Notes: generated from the sequence alone by a model not told the origin. 64,000 nt of DNA from Campylobacter sp. CN_NE2 (GCF_027797465.1 NZ_CP115608.1:1364001-1428000), one strand, 5' to 3'; shown: positions 34,577 to 43,710, counted from the stretch's first letter. A program made the numbers and translations.

Positions 34577-35956
34577 TTACCGATCTTCCCCGTCTATTTT
34601 ATCTGTAAAAAACTCTTCAACTTCGTTTGAAAAAGCATTTTTATACCAGTCGATTTTGCGCGTAACAAACATTAATATCGCTAACACTGCAAACATCAAA
34701 ATGCTTCCAAGTAGCAGTGCGTAGTCTTCGGATTGCAAAATTCCATAAAGCGTAATATATGAAATCAAATGAACGATTGCGATAAATGCGCCGTGTTTTT
34801 TGGATTTAAAAATCGAACTTGCGTATAAAAATACCGTCAAAGTTACTGCAATTCCCGCTAACGCGTAAGCAGCGAAAAATGCCAAATGCTCTGAAATCGA
34901 TAAAATAAGCAGATAAAAAAGCACATCTGCTGCGCCGATTAGGAAGTATTGAACCGGGTGAATTCGCGTTTTAGCCCAAATTTCGCACAAGAAAATCGCC
35001 AAAAACGGCACGACTAAAAATAAAAGCGCGTAAGTTACGCAACGCTTCACGAGCGAATAGTTGTTGATTGGGCTGATGAAATTTACATCTATCATTTCGT
35101 AATGTGAGCGTTCGTTTGGCTTTACTATCCAAGCGGGAGCAAAATTTGTGCTAAGACCTGAAACTTCCCAAACGGCGTTAAATCCGTCTTTGTTTATTTG
35201 GCGTGTTTTTGGCAACCAGCCACCGCTAAATGACGGAGATGCCCATGTAGATTTTAGTGCAAAAGTGTTGTTTGTAGCAAGTGGCGTAAAGCTGATTTTA
35301 GCTCCGCCTTGCACGAAAAGCGAAGCAGAAATTGTGAAATTTGACCTTGCCATATCATAAGGCAGTTTATAAAAAATGCTTTGACTAAAAGGTGAATACT
35401 CAGGTGCTGCAAAAGACTGAACGAGTTCGCTTTTGGTGGCATTTGCATCTGAATTTGCAACTAGTTTTGGAAAAGCTGTGAAAGTTTTTTTATTTCCGAT
35501 ACCCAAAATCATCACGGCTTCGTCAAATAAAATATCGCCCTCTTTGACGCCCAAATGCTCGAAATCAATCGGTTCAAATTTGGCTTCTAACGCAATTTCG
35601 CCATTAAAAATCGGAACGCTAAAAATGCCTCGTTTTAGGTATTGTGGGTCAAGTTCGGTTGAAATTTTATAATCTTTCGGTGTTAGCAAAATTTGCTTTG
35701 TTATGCTTTGCGTAGTAAAGCGACCGTCGCTATTTTGGGTGCTAACGAATTGTTTAACAGGAAGCGAAAGCAAAATTCCACCGATTTCGAGTGTGCCACC
35801 AACGGGACGCATGATAGAGCTTTCGGCTTCGCTTTTTACGGCTTGGCGATCATAAAGAATAGATTTGATAAAACCAAGCGGAATTAGCATTAGCAAAAGC
35901 AAAATGAAAATTACCACAGGCTTAATCCAAAAGGCATTTTTGTTTATATTTGGCAT
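34577..35956 (-). CDS. creD: CreD-family inner-membrane protein
   Basis: A 459-residue protein with an N-terminal helix (VVIFILLLLMLIPLGFIKSI), a large periplasmic domain (about 35-300; LYDRQAVKSEAESSIMRPVG and FISPINNYSLVKRCVTYALL are typical) and five to six C-terminal helices. This is the CreD (Cet) fold, which in Enterobacteria belongs to the CreBC regulon and affects envelope stress and colicin E2 tolerance. No creB or creC is adjacent, so regulation must differ. ATG at 35956 has AAGGAAATTT upstream. The gene is monocistronic. Confidence 0.88.
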   Translation of the reverse strand: MPNINKNAFWIKPVVIFILLLLMLIPLGFIKSILYDRQAVKSEAESSIMRPVGGTLEIGGILLSLPVKQFVSTQNSDGRFTTQSITKQILLTPKDYKISTELDPQYLKRGIFSVPIFNGEIALEAKFEPIDFEHLGVKEGDILFDEAVMILGIGNKKTFTAFPKLVANSDANATKSELVQSFAAPEYSPFSQSIFYKLPYDMARSNFTISASLFVQGGAKISFTPLATNNTFALKSTWASPSFSGGWLPKTRQINKDGFNAVWEVSGLSTNFAPAWIVKPNERSHYEMIDVNFISPINNYSLVKRCVTYALLFLVVPFLAIFLCEIWAKTRIHPVQYFLIGAADVLFYLLILSISEHLAFFAAYALAGIAVTLTVFLYASSIFKSKKHGAFIAIVHLISYITLYGILQSEDYALLLGSILMFAVLAILMFVTRKIDWYKNAFSNEVEEFFTDKIDGEDR

Positions 35957-36155
35957 AAATTTCCTTTGTGTGAATTTTGAAATGAAAGCGAAATTATATT
36001 TTTAAAAAGTAAATACTCGGGTTAAAATCGTTTTTTTTGTTCCAACGAGATAGATGCCGAATTTATGGGCTTTTGTGAAAATAAAAAATATATAAAAAAA
36101 TTTGAAAAAAATAGAGATTTCGAAAAATAAATTTATCAAAATTTATGAATTTTTT

Positions 36156-36195
36156 TAAAAAAAAGATAAATTTGCCGAATTTTTTCGGCAAATTT
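36156..36195 (-). terminator. Strong terminator of the SurA-like gene
   Basis: On the minus strand AAATTTGCCGAA and TTCGGCAAATTT form a perfect 12-bp stem with a 4-nt loop, followed by ATC and eight T. It starts 20 bp past the stop at 36216. Confidence 0.85.
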
Positions 36196-36215
36196 GAGTA
36201 AATTAAAATCTAAAT

Positions 36216-37046
36216 TTATCGATTTATAATGCGAACATTTGCGTTTGAGCGAAGTCGTTCGTTAAATTCTTTTAGCATTTGTTGGCGTTTTGAAAGCACA
36301 TAGGCTTCGATCGCTTTTTCTTGCACACTTTCAAAGTCAGCAGTTTGCACGCCGGATTTCGAATTTACATAAAATGTTTCATATCCGTTTGCAGTAGGAA
36401 TCACCGGCGAAAACTCGCCCTGAGCAACATTTGTGATGATATAGCGCAAACCTTCGTCCATTTGCGAATTTTTAAGCGTTCCTTTTTGGACATGAACGCC
36501 ACTTGGTCTAGCGTTTGGATTTTTTAGCACAGCATTTAATCTATCGGCACTTTTTGCGATAAATCTTGTAAGCGTAACGCTATCAAATGTCGTAAATAGC
36601 GATAAATTTTGGTTGTAAAATTGTCTAACATTTTCAGGTGTTACGCTTTTTCGAATTTCGTTTTCAAATGCGCCGTAAAGCTTCTCTTCTTGCAAAGATT
36701 TTTTTACATCTTCTCTAAATTTGGCTTTGCTTATGCCGTCTTTTGCGGCGGCTGCGTGTAATGCTTCTACGCTCATATTGTTTTGTGCCGCAATAGCTGC
36801 GATTCGTTGGTCGATTTCATAAGAATTTACCATGATACCGCGTTTTTTGATTTCAGCTGTTTTTACTTTTGAATTTATCAAAATTTCTAACGCCTCAGCG
36901 TCGCTTACTCTTCGTTCTTTTTTAACTTGGGCTAATTCATAATTTGTAATCGGCTCGTTTTCGACAACGGCGATAACGCTATTTACAACTTCTGCATTTG
37001 CGCTTACAAAAGCAAACGCTAAAATTAATAAAAATTTTTTTGTCAT
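36216..37046 (-). CDS. SurA/PpiD-like periplasmic chaperone (peptidyl-prolyl isomerase type)
   Basis: ATG at 37046, six bases after AAAGG, gives 276 residues; a TTG two codons upstream is unlikely. A signal peptide (MTKKFLLILAFAFVSANA) precedes EVVNSVIAVVENEPITNYEL, the SurA N-terminal motif. The helical chaperone domain continues to about 150, followed by one parvulin-like segment (LRYIITNVAQGEFSPVIPTA) and a C-terminal helix. It should guide unfolded outer-membrane proteins through the periplasm. It is divergent to gltX, the same pairing as Cj1289/gltX in C. jejuni as I remember it. Confidence 0.85.
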   Translation of the reverse strand: MTKKFLLILAFAFVSANAEVVNSVIAVVENEPITNYELAQVKKERRVSDAEALEILINSKVKTAEIKKRGIMVNSYEIDQRIAAIAAQNNMSVEALHAAAAKDGISKAKFREDVKKSLQEEKLYGAFENEIRKSVTPENVRQFYNQNLSLFTTFDSVTLTRFIAKSADRLNAVLKNPNARPSGVHVQKGTLKNSQMDEGLRYIITNVAQGEFSPVIPTANGYETFYVNSKSGVQTADFESVQEKAIEAYVLSKRQQMLKEFNERLRSNANVRIINR

Positions 37047-37074
37047 TTTCAACCTTTATTTATATTTTTTTACT

Positions 37075-37080
37075 TATAAT
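37075..37080 (+). promoter_or_regulatory. -10 box (TATAAT) of gltX
   Basis: TTTTTTTACT-TATAAT lies 45 nt before the gltX ATG, in the 79-bp divergent gap to the SurA-like gene. Confidence 0.6.
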
Positions 37081-37125
37081 TAAAGCTTGAATTATAACAT
37101 TATTTAGTAAATTTAAGGAAATTCT

Positions 37126-38508
37126 ATGATTGTAACTCGTTTTGCGCCAAGCCCGACAGGCTATTTACATATCGGCGGACTAAGAACTGCGCTTTATAAC
37201 TATCTTTATGCAAGAGCCAATGGGGGTAAATTTTTACTTCGCATTGAAGATACCGACTTAAAACGAAACTCAAAAGAGGCCGCAGAAGCCATAGTTCAGG
37301 CATTTAACTGGTGCGGGTTAGAATACGACGGCGAGATTGTTTATCAAAGTTCAAGATTTGATTTATACAAAGAGTATGTTGCAAAACTGCTTGAAAGCGG
37401 AAAAGCATATAAGTGCTATATGAGCAAAGAAGAGCTTGACGCTTTAAGAGCCGAACAAGAAGCCAGAAAAGAACGCCCAAAATATGACGGGCGTTACAGA
37501 GATTTTACAGGAACGCCGCCAAGCGGAATCGAGCCTGTTATTCGCATAAAAGCCCCGACTAGCGGTGTTATCGAATTTGAAGACGGCGTAAAAGGAAAAG
37601 TTAGCTTTAACGCAAATGATATACTAGATGATTTTATTATCGCTAGAAGCGACGGGACGCCGACTTATAACTTTACCGTTGTGATTGATGATGCGCTTAT
37701 GGGCGTAACGGATATTATTCGCGGGGACGATCATCTCTCAAATACGCCAAAACAGATTATTTTATATGAAGCTTTGGGATTTAAAATTCCAAAATTTTAT
37801 CATGTTGCGATGATAAACGGAAGCGACGGCGCAAAACTATCAAAAAGGCACGGCGCAACCGATGTTATGGAATACAAACGCATGGGCTATCTAAGCGAAG
37901 CGTTGTTAAATTTTTTGGTGCGACTTGGTTGGAGTCATGGGGACGATGAAATTTTTAGCATAAATGATATGAAAAGGCTTTTTGATCCAAATCATCTAAG
38001 CAAATCTTCAAGCACATTTAACCAAACAAAATTAGAGTGGTTAAACGCTCACTATATAAAAACAGCGAATTTGCAAAGAATTTTGGACGAGCTAAATGAT
38101 CTTGGCGTAAATGTGAAAAACCACGCTAAAAAGGAACTTTTGATAGATCAATACAGAGAGCGAAGCAAAACTTTGCTAGAAATGGCAAATTCCATAAATT
38201 CTCTTTTAAATTCCCCGCAAAGCTACGACGAAAAGGCATATAATAAATTTATAAATGAAAACTCTTTGCAAATTTTAGCTGAATTTAGCGAGATTTTAGA
38301 GCCAAATTTGGTTGCAATTGATTACGAAGAAGCCACTATGAAATTCCTTGAAAGCAAAGGCGCAAAGCTAAAAGATTTAGCCCAAGCTGTGCGAGTTGCG
38401 ATTACTGGCACAAGTGTGAGTCCAAGCATTTTTGAAGTTATTGAAATTTTAGGAAGCGAGTGCGTAAAAGAGCGAATTTCAAAACTTTTAGCCTATGCAA
38501 AACAATAA
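37126..38508 (+). CDS. gltX: Glutamyl-tRNA synthetase
   Basis: A 460-residue class I synthetase. The HIGH motif is RFAPSPTGYLHIGGLRTALY (about 4-23) and the KMSKS-like loop is DGAKLSKRHGATDVMEY (about 235-251). LLRIEDTDLKRN and IIRGDDHLSNTPKQI are family marks. Epsilonproteobacteria carry two gltX genes, one of which charges tRNA-Gln with Glu for later amidation; sequence alone does not show which this is. It has its own promoter and terminator and diverges from the SurA-like gene. Confidence 0.93.
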   Translation: MIVTRFAPSPTGYLHIGGLRTALYNYLYARANGGKFLLRIEDTDLKRNSKEAAEAIVQAFNWCGLEYDGEIVYQSSRFDLYKEYVAKLLESGKAYKCYMSKEELDALRAEQEARKERPKYDGRYRDFTGTPPSGIEPVIRIKAPTSGVIEFEDGVKGKVSFNANDILDDFIIARSDGTPTYNFTVVIDDALMGVTDIIRGDDHLSNTPKQIILYEALGFKIPKFYHVAMINGSDGAKLSKRHGATDVMEYKRMGYLSEALLNFLVRLGWSHGDDEIFSINDMKRLFDPNHLSKSSSTFNQTKLEWLNAHYIKTANLQRILDELNDLGVNVKNHAKKELLIDQYRERSKTLLEMANSINSLLNSPQSYDEKAYNKFINENSLQILAEFSEILEPNLVAIDYEEATMKFLESKGAKLKDLAQAVRVAITGTSVSPSIFEVIEILGSECVKERISKLLAYAKQ

Positions 38509-38518
38509 ATTTAAATTT

Positions 38519-38552
38519 GCCGAATTTTGAAATTTATTTTTAAAATTCGGCT
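38519..38552 (+). terminator. gltX terminator
   Basis: GCCGAATTTT and AAAATTCGGC form a perfect 10-bp stem with a 14-nt AT loop, 10 bp after the gltX stop, followed by TTAAATTT. Confidence 0.6.
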
Positions 38553-38634
38553 TAAATTTATAAAATTTTTTTAAATTCCTACTTAAATGCTATAAATTCA
38601 GAAGAATTTTATTTTTACCTTATCTTAAATGGTG

Positions 38635-38640
38635 TATAAT
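38635..38640 (+). promoter_or_regulatory. -10 box (TATAAT) of the malic enzyme gene
   Basis: AAATGGTG-TATAAT lies 40 nt before the ATG at 38680, with a T-rich stretch about 15 bp upstream. Confidence 0.65.
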
Positions 38641-38679
38641 TCCAAAATTAGTTTTTAATTTAATTTTAAGGAGCATAAA

Positions 38680-39933
38680 ATGGATTTGAAAGAAAAAGCT
38701 TTGAAATACCATGAAAACGGTAAAATTGAGATTAGAGTAACAAAACCTTGCGTTAGCGCGGAAGATTTGGGTTTGGCTTATACTCCGGGCGTGGCTGAGC
38801 CTTGCAAAGAGATAGAAAAAGACAACGAACTAGCCTACAAATACACAAATAAAGGCAATCTTGTAGCAGTTATCACAGACGGAACGGCAGTGCTTGGGCT
38901 TGGCGACATCGGTGCGGTAGCTGGAAAACCGGTAATGGAAGGCAAGTCAGTTTTGTTTAAAAAATTTGCAGGAGTTGATGCGTTTGATATTGAACTTGAT
39001 GAAAAAGATCCTGATAAAATCGTCGAAATTTGCAAAGCATTGGCACCTACTTTTGGCGGTATAAATCTTGAAGACATCGGCGCACCAAAATGCTTTTATA
39101 TCGAGAAAAAACTCCAAGAAAGCGTAAATATCCCAGTTATGCACGATGACCAACACGGCACGGCTATCATCACGACAGCAGGTCTAATAAATGTCCTAAA
39201 AATCACAGGCGATAAACCAGAAAACCTTAAAATCGTAGTAAGCGGTGCTGGTGCTGCTGGGATAGCGTGCGCGAAAATGTATAGAAATCTAGGCGTCAAA
39301 AATATCGTAATGCTCGATAGCAAGGGCGTGATTTACAAAGGAAGACCAAATTTAACACCTGAAAAAGAGGAATTTGCTATCGATACACAAGATAGAACCC
39401 TAGCAGATGCGATGAAAGGCGCAAATATGTTTTTGGGTCTTTCAAAACCGGGCGTTTTAACAGGCGAAATGGTAAAAACAATGGCTCCAAACAATCCTAT
39501 AATTTTTGCATTAGCAAATCCTGTGCCTGAAATTTATCCTGATGAAGTAAAAGCCGTAAGAGACGATGTTATTATGGGAACAGGCAGAACAGATTTTCCA
39601 AATCAAGTAAATAATGTCCTTGGATTTCCTTTTATTTTCCGTGGCGCACTTGATGTAAAAGCGACTAAAATCACCGAAAATATGAAGGTCGCAGCAGCAA
39701 ATGCCTTAGCAGAACTAGCTATGAAAGAAGTTCCTGATGAGGTTTTAAAGGCTTATGGCGTGAGTGAGCTGAAATTTGGCAAAGACTACATCATACCAAA
39801 ACCTTTTGATCCAAGAGTGCTTACAGAAGTAGCTCCTGCTGTTGCGCAAGCTGCGGTAGATGACGGCGTGGCATTAGTGAAAAATTTTGATAAAAAAGCA
39901 TATAAAGAGAGTTTAAAAACGCTTTTAAAATAA
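38680..39933 (+). CDS. maeB: NAD(P)-dependent malic enzyme
   Basis: A 417-residue enzyme that decarboxylates malate to pyruvate. [17 protein letters not shown] (about 28-44), [19 protein letters not shown] with the substrate site, [20 protein letters not shown] and the Rossmann motif [16 protein letters not shown] mark the short bacterial form without a phosphotransacetylase tail. Campylobacter uses it with PckA and PycB to connect C4 acids to pyruvate. It has its own promoter and a downstream hairpin. The symbol is approximate (mez/maeB). Confidence 0.93.
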   Translation: MDLKEKALKYHENGKIEIRVTKPCVSAEDLGLAYTPGVAEPCKEIEKDNELAYKYTNKGNLVAVITDGTAVLGLGDIGAVAGKPVMEGKSVLFKKFAGVDAFDIELDEKDPDKIVEICKALAPTFGGINLEDIGAPKCFYIEKKLQESVNIPVMHDDQHGTAIITTAGLINVLKITGDKPENLKIVVSGAGAAGIACAKMYRNLGVKNIVMLDSKGVIYKGRPNLTPEKEEFAIDTQDRTLADAMKGANMFLGLSKPGVLTGEMVKTMAPNNPIIFALANPVPEIYPDEVKAVRDDVIMGTGRTDFPNQVNNVLGFPFIFRGALDVKATKITENMKVAAANALAELAMKEVPDEVLKAYGVSELKFGKDYIIPKPFDPRVLTEVAPAVAQAAVDDGVALVKNFDKKAYKESLKTLLK

Positions 39934-39943
39934 ATGTATATTT

Positions 39944-39977
39944 TTTTTCCGAATTTGCTATGGTAAATTCGGAAAAA
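39944..39977 (+). terminator. Malic enzyme terminator
   Basis: TTTTTCCGAATTT and AAATTCGGAAAAA form a perfect 13-bp stem with an 8-nt loop, 10 bp after the stop. Confidence 0.7.
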
Positions 39978-40013
39978 CTCCTAAAATTTAGTATTTTATT
40001 AAACAAATTTAAC

Positions 40014-40019
40014 TATAAT
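40014..40019 (+). promoter_or_regulatory. -10 box (TATAAT) of pncB
   Basis: AAATTTAAC-TATAAT lies 29 nt before the pncB ATG. Confidence 0.65.
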
Positions 40020-40047
40020 TAACGGACTTTTTTACAAACGAGGCGTT

Positions 40048-41484
40048 ATGCAAAATTTTGCTTTACTTACCGATTTTTACCAGCTTACTATGATGCAGGG
40101 CTATTTTTTTGAGAAAAAAGATGAAGTTGCTGTTTTTGATGTTTTTTTTAGAAAAGCTCCGTGTGGCGGTGGTTATGCGATACTTTGTGGTATAAATGAA
40201 GTAGTCGAATATGTTAAGAATTTAAAATTTAGCGATGAAGAAATCTCATATTTAAGAAGTTTGAAAATTTTTGACGAAAGATTTTTGGCTTATCTAAAAG
40301 ATTTCAAATTTAACGGCGAAATTTACGCTATGCGTGAAGGAAGCGTTGTTTTTGCACACGAACCGTTAATAAGAGTAAAAGCAAATATCATGGAAGCTCA
40401 GCTCATGGAAGCTGCCATTTTAAATACCATAAATTTTCAAACTCTAATCGCTACAAAAAGCTCACGCATGGTGCGAAGTGCAGGGAACGCGCCGATAATG
40501 GAATTTGGTTTAAGAAGAGCGCAAGATAAAAGTGCCGGAATTTACGGCGCAAAGGCTGCTGTGGTTGGAGGTTGCGTTGGAACTTCAAATGTAGTAGCGG
40601 CTAAAAAATTTGGTATCACGGCGCTTGGAACGCACTCTCACTCGTGGATTCAAAGTTTTGATAGCGAAATCGAAGCTTTTAGGGCGTATGCAAAAATTTA
40701 CCCAAATAACACTCTTTTGCTTGTCGATACTTATGATACGCTTAATAGTGGCGTTCCAAATGCGATAAAGGTTTTCAAAGAGTTAGCAGCAAATGGCTAC
40801 AAACCGCTTGGAATTCGCATTGATTCGGGCGATATTGAGTATCTTACTAAACAAGCACGAAAAATGCTAGATAATGCTGGTTTTACTGACGCTAAAATCA
40901 CGGCTTCAAGCGATTTAGACGAATATAAAATCGATCAACTAAGACTTCTTGGTGCAAAAGTCGATAGCTGGGGGATTGGCACAAAGCTCATAACTTCTAG
41001 CGATTGCCCTAGTCTTGGCGGTGTTTATAAACTAAGTGCGATTATCAAAAATGGTAAAGAAATTCCAAAAATTAAAATTTCAAACGATCCACGCAAAATA
41101 AATAATCCTGCTTATAAGCAAGTTTTTAGACTTTATGATAAAGCGACAAATAAAGCACTTGCCGATCTTATCACGCTTGATGATGAGATTATCGACGAGA
41201 GTAGGGAACTTGAAATTTTTCACCCGCTTTATACTTATAAACGAAAACGAATTTCAAATTTTTACGCTAAAAAACTGCTTGAACCGCTGTTTATAAACGG
41301 CGAATTTGTAGGGAAAATTTATAGTGTTAATGAAATCGCCGAATTTGCAAAGTCCGAAAAAGAGAGCATTTGGGACGAATTTTTAAGAAATATTCACCCA
41401 CAAACTTACAAAGTCGATCTCTCTAAAAAACTTTATGAACTCAGAGAAAATTTAATAAACGAGCATAGGAAAGGAATACAATGA
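40048..41484 (+). CDS. pncB: Nicotinate phosphoribosyltransferase
   Basis: A 478-residue enzyme making nicotinate mononucleotide from nicotinate and PRPP, the salvage route to NAD. LLTDFYQLTMMQGYFFE at the N-terminus is diagnostic, MEFGLRRAQDKSAGIYGAKA and FGITALGTHSHSWIQSF hold the active-site Arg and the phosphorylated His region, and PLGIRIDSGDIEYL and ASSDLDEYKIDQL complete the barrel. Length is typical of the long bacterial form. The stop overlaps upp by 4 bp (ATGA), pairing two PRPP-using salvage enzymes in one operon. Confidence 0.93.
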   Translation: MQNFALLTDFYQLTMMQGYFFEKKDEVAVFDVFFRKAPCGGGYAILCGINEVVEYVKNLKFSDEEISYLRSLKIFDERFLAYLKDFKFNGEIYAMREGSVVFAHEPLIRVKANIMEAQLMEAAILNTINFQTLIATKSSRMVRSAGNAPIMEFGLRRAQDKSAGIYGAKAAVVGGCVGTSNVVAAKKFGITALGTHSHSWIQSFDSEIEAFRAYAKIYPNNTLLLVDTYDTLNSGVPNAIKVFKELAANGYKPLGIRIDSGDIEYLTKQARKMLDNAGFTDAKITASSDLDEYKIDQLRLLGAKVDSWGIGTKLITSSDCPSLGGVYKLSAIIKNGKEIPKIKISNDPRKINNPAYKQVFRLYDKATNKALADLITLDDEIIDESRELEIFHPLYTYKRKRISNFYAKKLLEPLFINGEFVGKIYSVNEIAEFAKSEKESIWDEFLRNIHPQTYKVDLSKKLYELRENLINEHRKGIQ

Positions 41485-42110
41485 AAAATGTAAAACTCAT
41501 CTCGCACCCGCTTATAGAGCATAAATTATCTATTTTACGGGATAAAAAAACCGATCCGTTTCAATTTCGTATGCTAATCGATGAAATTAGCTATTTAATG
41601 CTATTTGAAGCCAGTAATGACTTAAAGCTTAAAAGCGTAGAAATCACAACGCCCGTTGCAAAAATGAACGCAAAAAAGCTTGATGAAAAGATTATGATTT
41701 GTCCGATTTTACGAGCTGCTCTTGGTATGCTTGATGCGATTTTCAAGCTAATTCCTGATGCGAGTGTCGGGTTTTTGGGCTTTCAACGCAACGAAAAAAC
41801 ACTTCAAGCAGAGTTTTTTTACGCAAAATTGCCAAAAGATTACAAAAATCGCACCGCGATTATCATCGATCCTATGTTTGCCACAGGCGGAACGGCGATC
41901 GATGCGGTTAAATTTTTAAAAGAAAAAGGGGTTAAAAATATCAAATTTATTTCGATTATCTCTGCACCAGAGGGATTGAAAAAATTTAGCGAAATCTACC
42001 CTGATGTTCCTGTTTATACGGCTGCAATCGATGAAAAATTAAATGAAAACGGATACATTGTTCCCGGACTTGGGGATGCAGGAGATAGAGTTTTTAATAC
42101 AATAAATTAA
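41481..42110 (+). CDS. upp: Uracil phosphoribosyltransferase
   Basis: A 209-residue salvage enzyme converting uracil and PRPP to UMP. The PRPP loop is IIIDPMFATGGTAIDAVKFL (about 130-149), followed by IKFISIISAPEGLKKF; the uracil-binding end GYIVPGLGDAGDRVFNT is diagnostic for Upp. VKLISHPLIEHKLSILRDKK opens the protein as in other Upp enzymes. It is coupled to pncB by a 4-bp overlap. Confidence 0.95.
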   Translation: MKNVKLISHPLIEHKLSILRDKKTDPFQFRMLIDEISYLMLFEASNDLKLKSVEITTPVAKMNAKKLDEKIMICPILRAALGMLDAIFKLIPDASVGFLGFQRNEKTLQAEFFYAKLPKDYKNRTAIIIDPMFATGGTAIDAVKFLKEKGVKNIKFISIISAPEGLKKFSEIYPDVPVYTAAIDEKLNENGYIVPGLGDAGDRVFNTIN

Positions 42111-42135
42111 TAAAATCTTTTTTTAAGGAGAAGAC

Positions 42136-42726
42136 ATGAAAAAAATGTTATGTTGTGCGTTTTTAGGCGCATTTTTGCTTAGCGGTTGTGCAGAACTTGC
42201 AAATTTAGGTCTAGGAACTAGTTCTAGTGTCGAAAAAAACAAAGAAGAAGTTTTAAATTTCACAGGTAAAAAAGGCTTAACGGTTAAATTAGTTTCAAAT
42301 GATGATTTTGAAACAGCTACTATGACTACGAATAAAAGCAAACAAGCGTATTCTATGGTTCGCAAACCATCAGGTAGCGGTGTCTATATGGAATCAAAAG
42401 ATGGAGCAAATATCCATTTTAAAGGCTCACAAGGCATAGTTAAATTTGGAAAATATAAAGAAACTAATATTGATTTAATCAATGAAGAAGTTTTAAATTT
42501 TGAAGGTGAAGACGGTTTAAAAGTCAAGTTGGTTTCAAATGACGATTTCGAAACAGCGACAATGACAACAAATAAAAATAAAAAATCATATTCTATGGTT
42601 CGCAAACCATCAGGTAGCGGTGTTTATATGGAATCAGCCGACGGAGCAAATATCCATTTTAAAAACACATACGGTGTTGTCGAATTTGATAAATATAAAT
42701 CAATTACGATTGATCTTGTAGATTAA
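42136..42726 (+). CDS. Lipoprotein with two tandem MliC-like domains
   Basis: A 196-residue lipoprotein: signal MKKMLCCAFLGAFLLSGC with lipobox Cys18. The mature part is two copies of one domain, exactly 80 residues apart (37-116 and 117-195), about 75-80% identical. Each has GLTVKLVSNDDFETATM, SMVRKPSGSGVYMES and DGANIHFK. This matches the MliC/PliC pattern (LTVKL ... SASGARY ... FW.KG), the lysozyme-inhibitor fold; the functional Lys is kept (Lys96, Lys176), but the MliC cysteines are absent. I infer a periplasmic or surface lysozyme inhibitor; a DUF with similar beta structure is the alternative. It follows upp by 25 bp with AAGGAGAAGAC and ends in a strong hairpin. Confidence 0.65.
   Translation: MKKMLCCAFLGAFLLSGCAELANLGLGTSSSVEKNKEEVLNFTGKKGLTVKLVSNDDFETATMTTNKSKQAYSMVRKPSGSGVYMESKDGANIHFKGSQGIVKFGKYKETNIDLINEEVLNFEGEDGLKVKLVSNDDFETATMTTNKNKKSYSMVRKPSGSGVYMESADGANIHFKNTYGVVEFDKYKSITIDLVD
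42244..42483 (+). repeat. 240-bp intragenic tandem repeat, unit 1
   Basis: It encodes residues 37-116 of the MliC-like lipoprotein. Unit 2 follows immediately. Long exact patches occur, for example around the SMVRKPSGSG codons. Confidence 0.9.
42484..42723 (+). repeat. 240-bp intragenic tandem repeat, unit 2
   Basis: It encodes residues 117-196. It differs from unit 1 at scattered synonymous and non-synonymous sites, indicating an old but homogeneous duplication. Confidence 0.9.
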
Positions 42727-42750
42727 TTTTAAGTTATTTTTAATTTTAAA

Positions 42751-42779
42751 AGTGCCTTAAAATCAAATTTTAAGGCACT
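42751..42779 (+). terminator. Terminator of the pncB-upp-lipoprotein unit
   Basis: AGTGCCTTAAAAT and ATTTTAAGGCACT form a perfect 13-bp stem with a CAA loop, then AGGTTTTT. It lies 24 bp after the stop. The next 240 bp (to 43017) are very AT-rich; I see nothing in them except the presumed mqnA promoter. Confidence 0.85.
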
Positions 42780-43017
42780 AGGTTTTTAATATTAAAAAAA
42801 TATAAAATTTATTTTTATCATAATTTGATGAAAATTTTTAAAATTTAATACAAAAATGACTAAATTTAGACTTAAATTCAGTGATTTTTTATAATTAAAT
42901 CGCGATATAACGAGATTTTATATAAAAATTTACAAACATTAAAATAAAATAAAATTCATTTTTTTATTAAATTTTAAGAGAACAAATAATAGAATAAAAG
43001 CTTCAAAAAGGAAAATA

Positions 43018-43710
43018 ATGCTTTTTGGAAAGATAGATTATCTAAATTTATTGCCCTTTCATGTGTTTTTAAAAGGTTATCCGCTTCAAAATTACGCAAA
43101 AAAGGCAATCGAGTTTAAAAAAGGCGTTCCAAGCGAACTTTGCAAAAAACTCTACAACCGCAAAATCGATGCAGCTGTGATTTCTAGCATAGAAAGCAGA
43201 CGAGCAAAATACAAGAAACTAAATTTAGGTATAGTCGCGAAAAAAAGCGTTAAAAGCGTTTTGGTTAGGAAAAATTCTGCTTCCAAACTAGATAGCGCTT
43301 CGATGAGTTCAAATATGCTTTGCCGAATTTTAGGGCTTTGGGGCGAAGTCATTATCGGAGATAATGCACTTAGAGCAAATCTTAGCGAAGGAAGTGAGAA
43401 TTTTCACGATCTTGGCGAAGTTTGGAAAAAAAAGACGAATTTGCCCTTTACTTTCGGTAGATTTTGTTACATAAAAAACGGCGATTTATATAAAGTTTTG
43501 GTGAAAAAATTTTTGAGCCGTAAGATTAAAATTCCATACTACATTTTGCAAGATTACGCCAAGACACGGCAGATTGCGCCAAAAGATATATTAGAGTATC
43601 TAAATTTTATTAGCTATAAAATCGGCGCAAAAGAAGAAAAGGCGTTTAAGATCTTTATAAAAAGAGCAAGAACTTACAATTTTAATCCTAAACGAAAGGG
43701 AGTTAAATGA
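43018..43710 (+). CDS. mqnA: Chorismate dehydratase (MqnA), futalosine menaquinone pathway
   Basis: A 230-residue protein of the MqnA/MqnD periplasmic-binding-like fold. FGKIDYLNLLPFHVFLKG at the N-terminus, the IDAAVISSIESRRAKY segment and LGEVWKKKTNLPFTFGRFCY are family marks. MqnA dehydrates chorismate to the enolpyruvyl benzoate that enters the futalosine route to menaquinone, the only quinone of campylobacters. It overlaps gdhA by 4 bp (ATGA). The C-terminal part is Lys-rich and somewhat divergent, so assignment over MqnD rests on the N-terminal match. Confidence 0.85.
   Translation: MLFGKIDYLNLLPFHVFLKGYPLQNYAKKAIEFKKGVPSELCKKLYNRKIDAAVISSIESRRAKYKKLNLGIVAKKSVKSVLVRKNSASKLDSASMSSNMLCRILGLWGEVIIGDNALRANLSEGSENFHDLGEVWKKKTNLPFTFGRFCYIKNGDLYKVLVKKFLSRKIKIPYYILQDYAKTRQIAPKDILEYLNFISYKIGAKEEKAFKIFIKRARTYNFNPKRKGVK

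Noticed and set aside
42780-43017. A hidden small gene or RNA between the MliC-like gene and mqnA
   Set aside because: The stretch is almost pure A/T with no open frame having a ribosome site and no stable hairpin.
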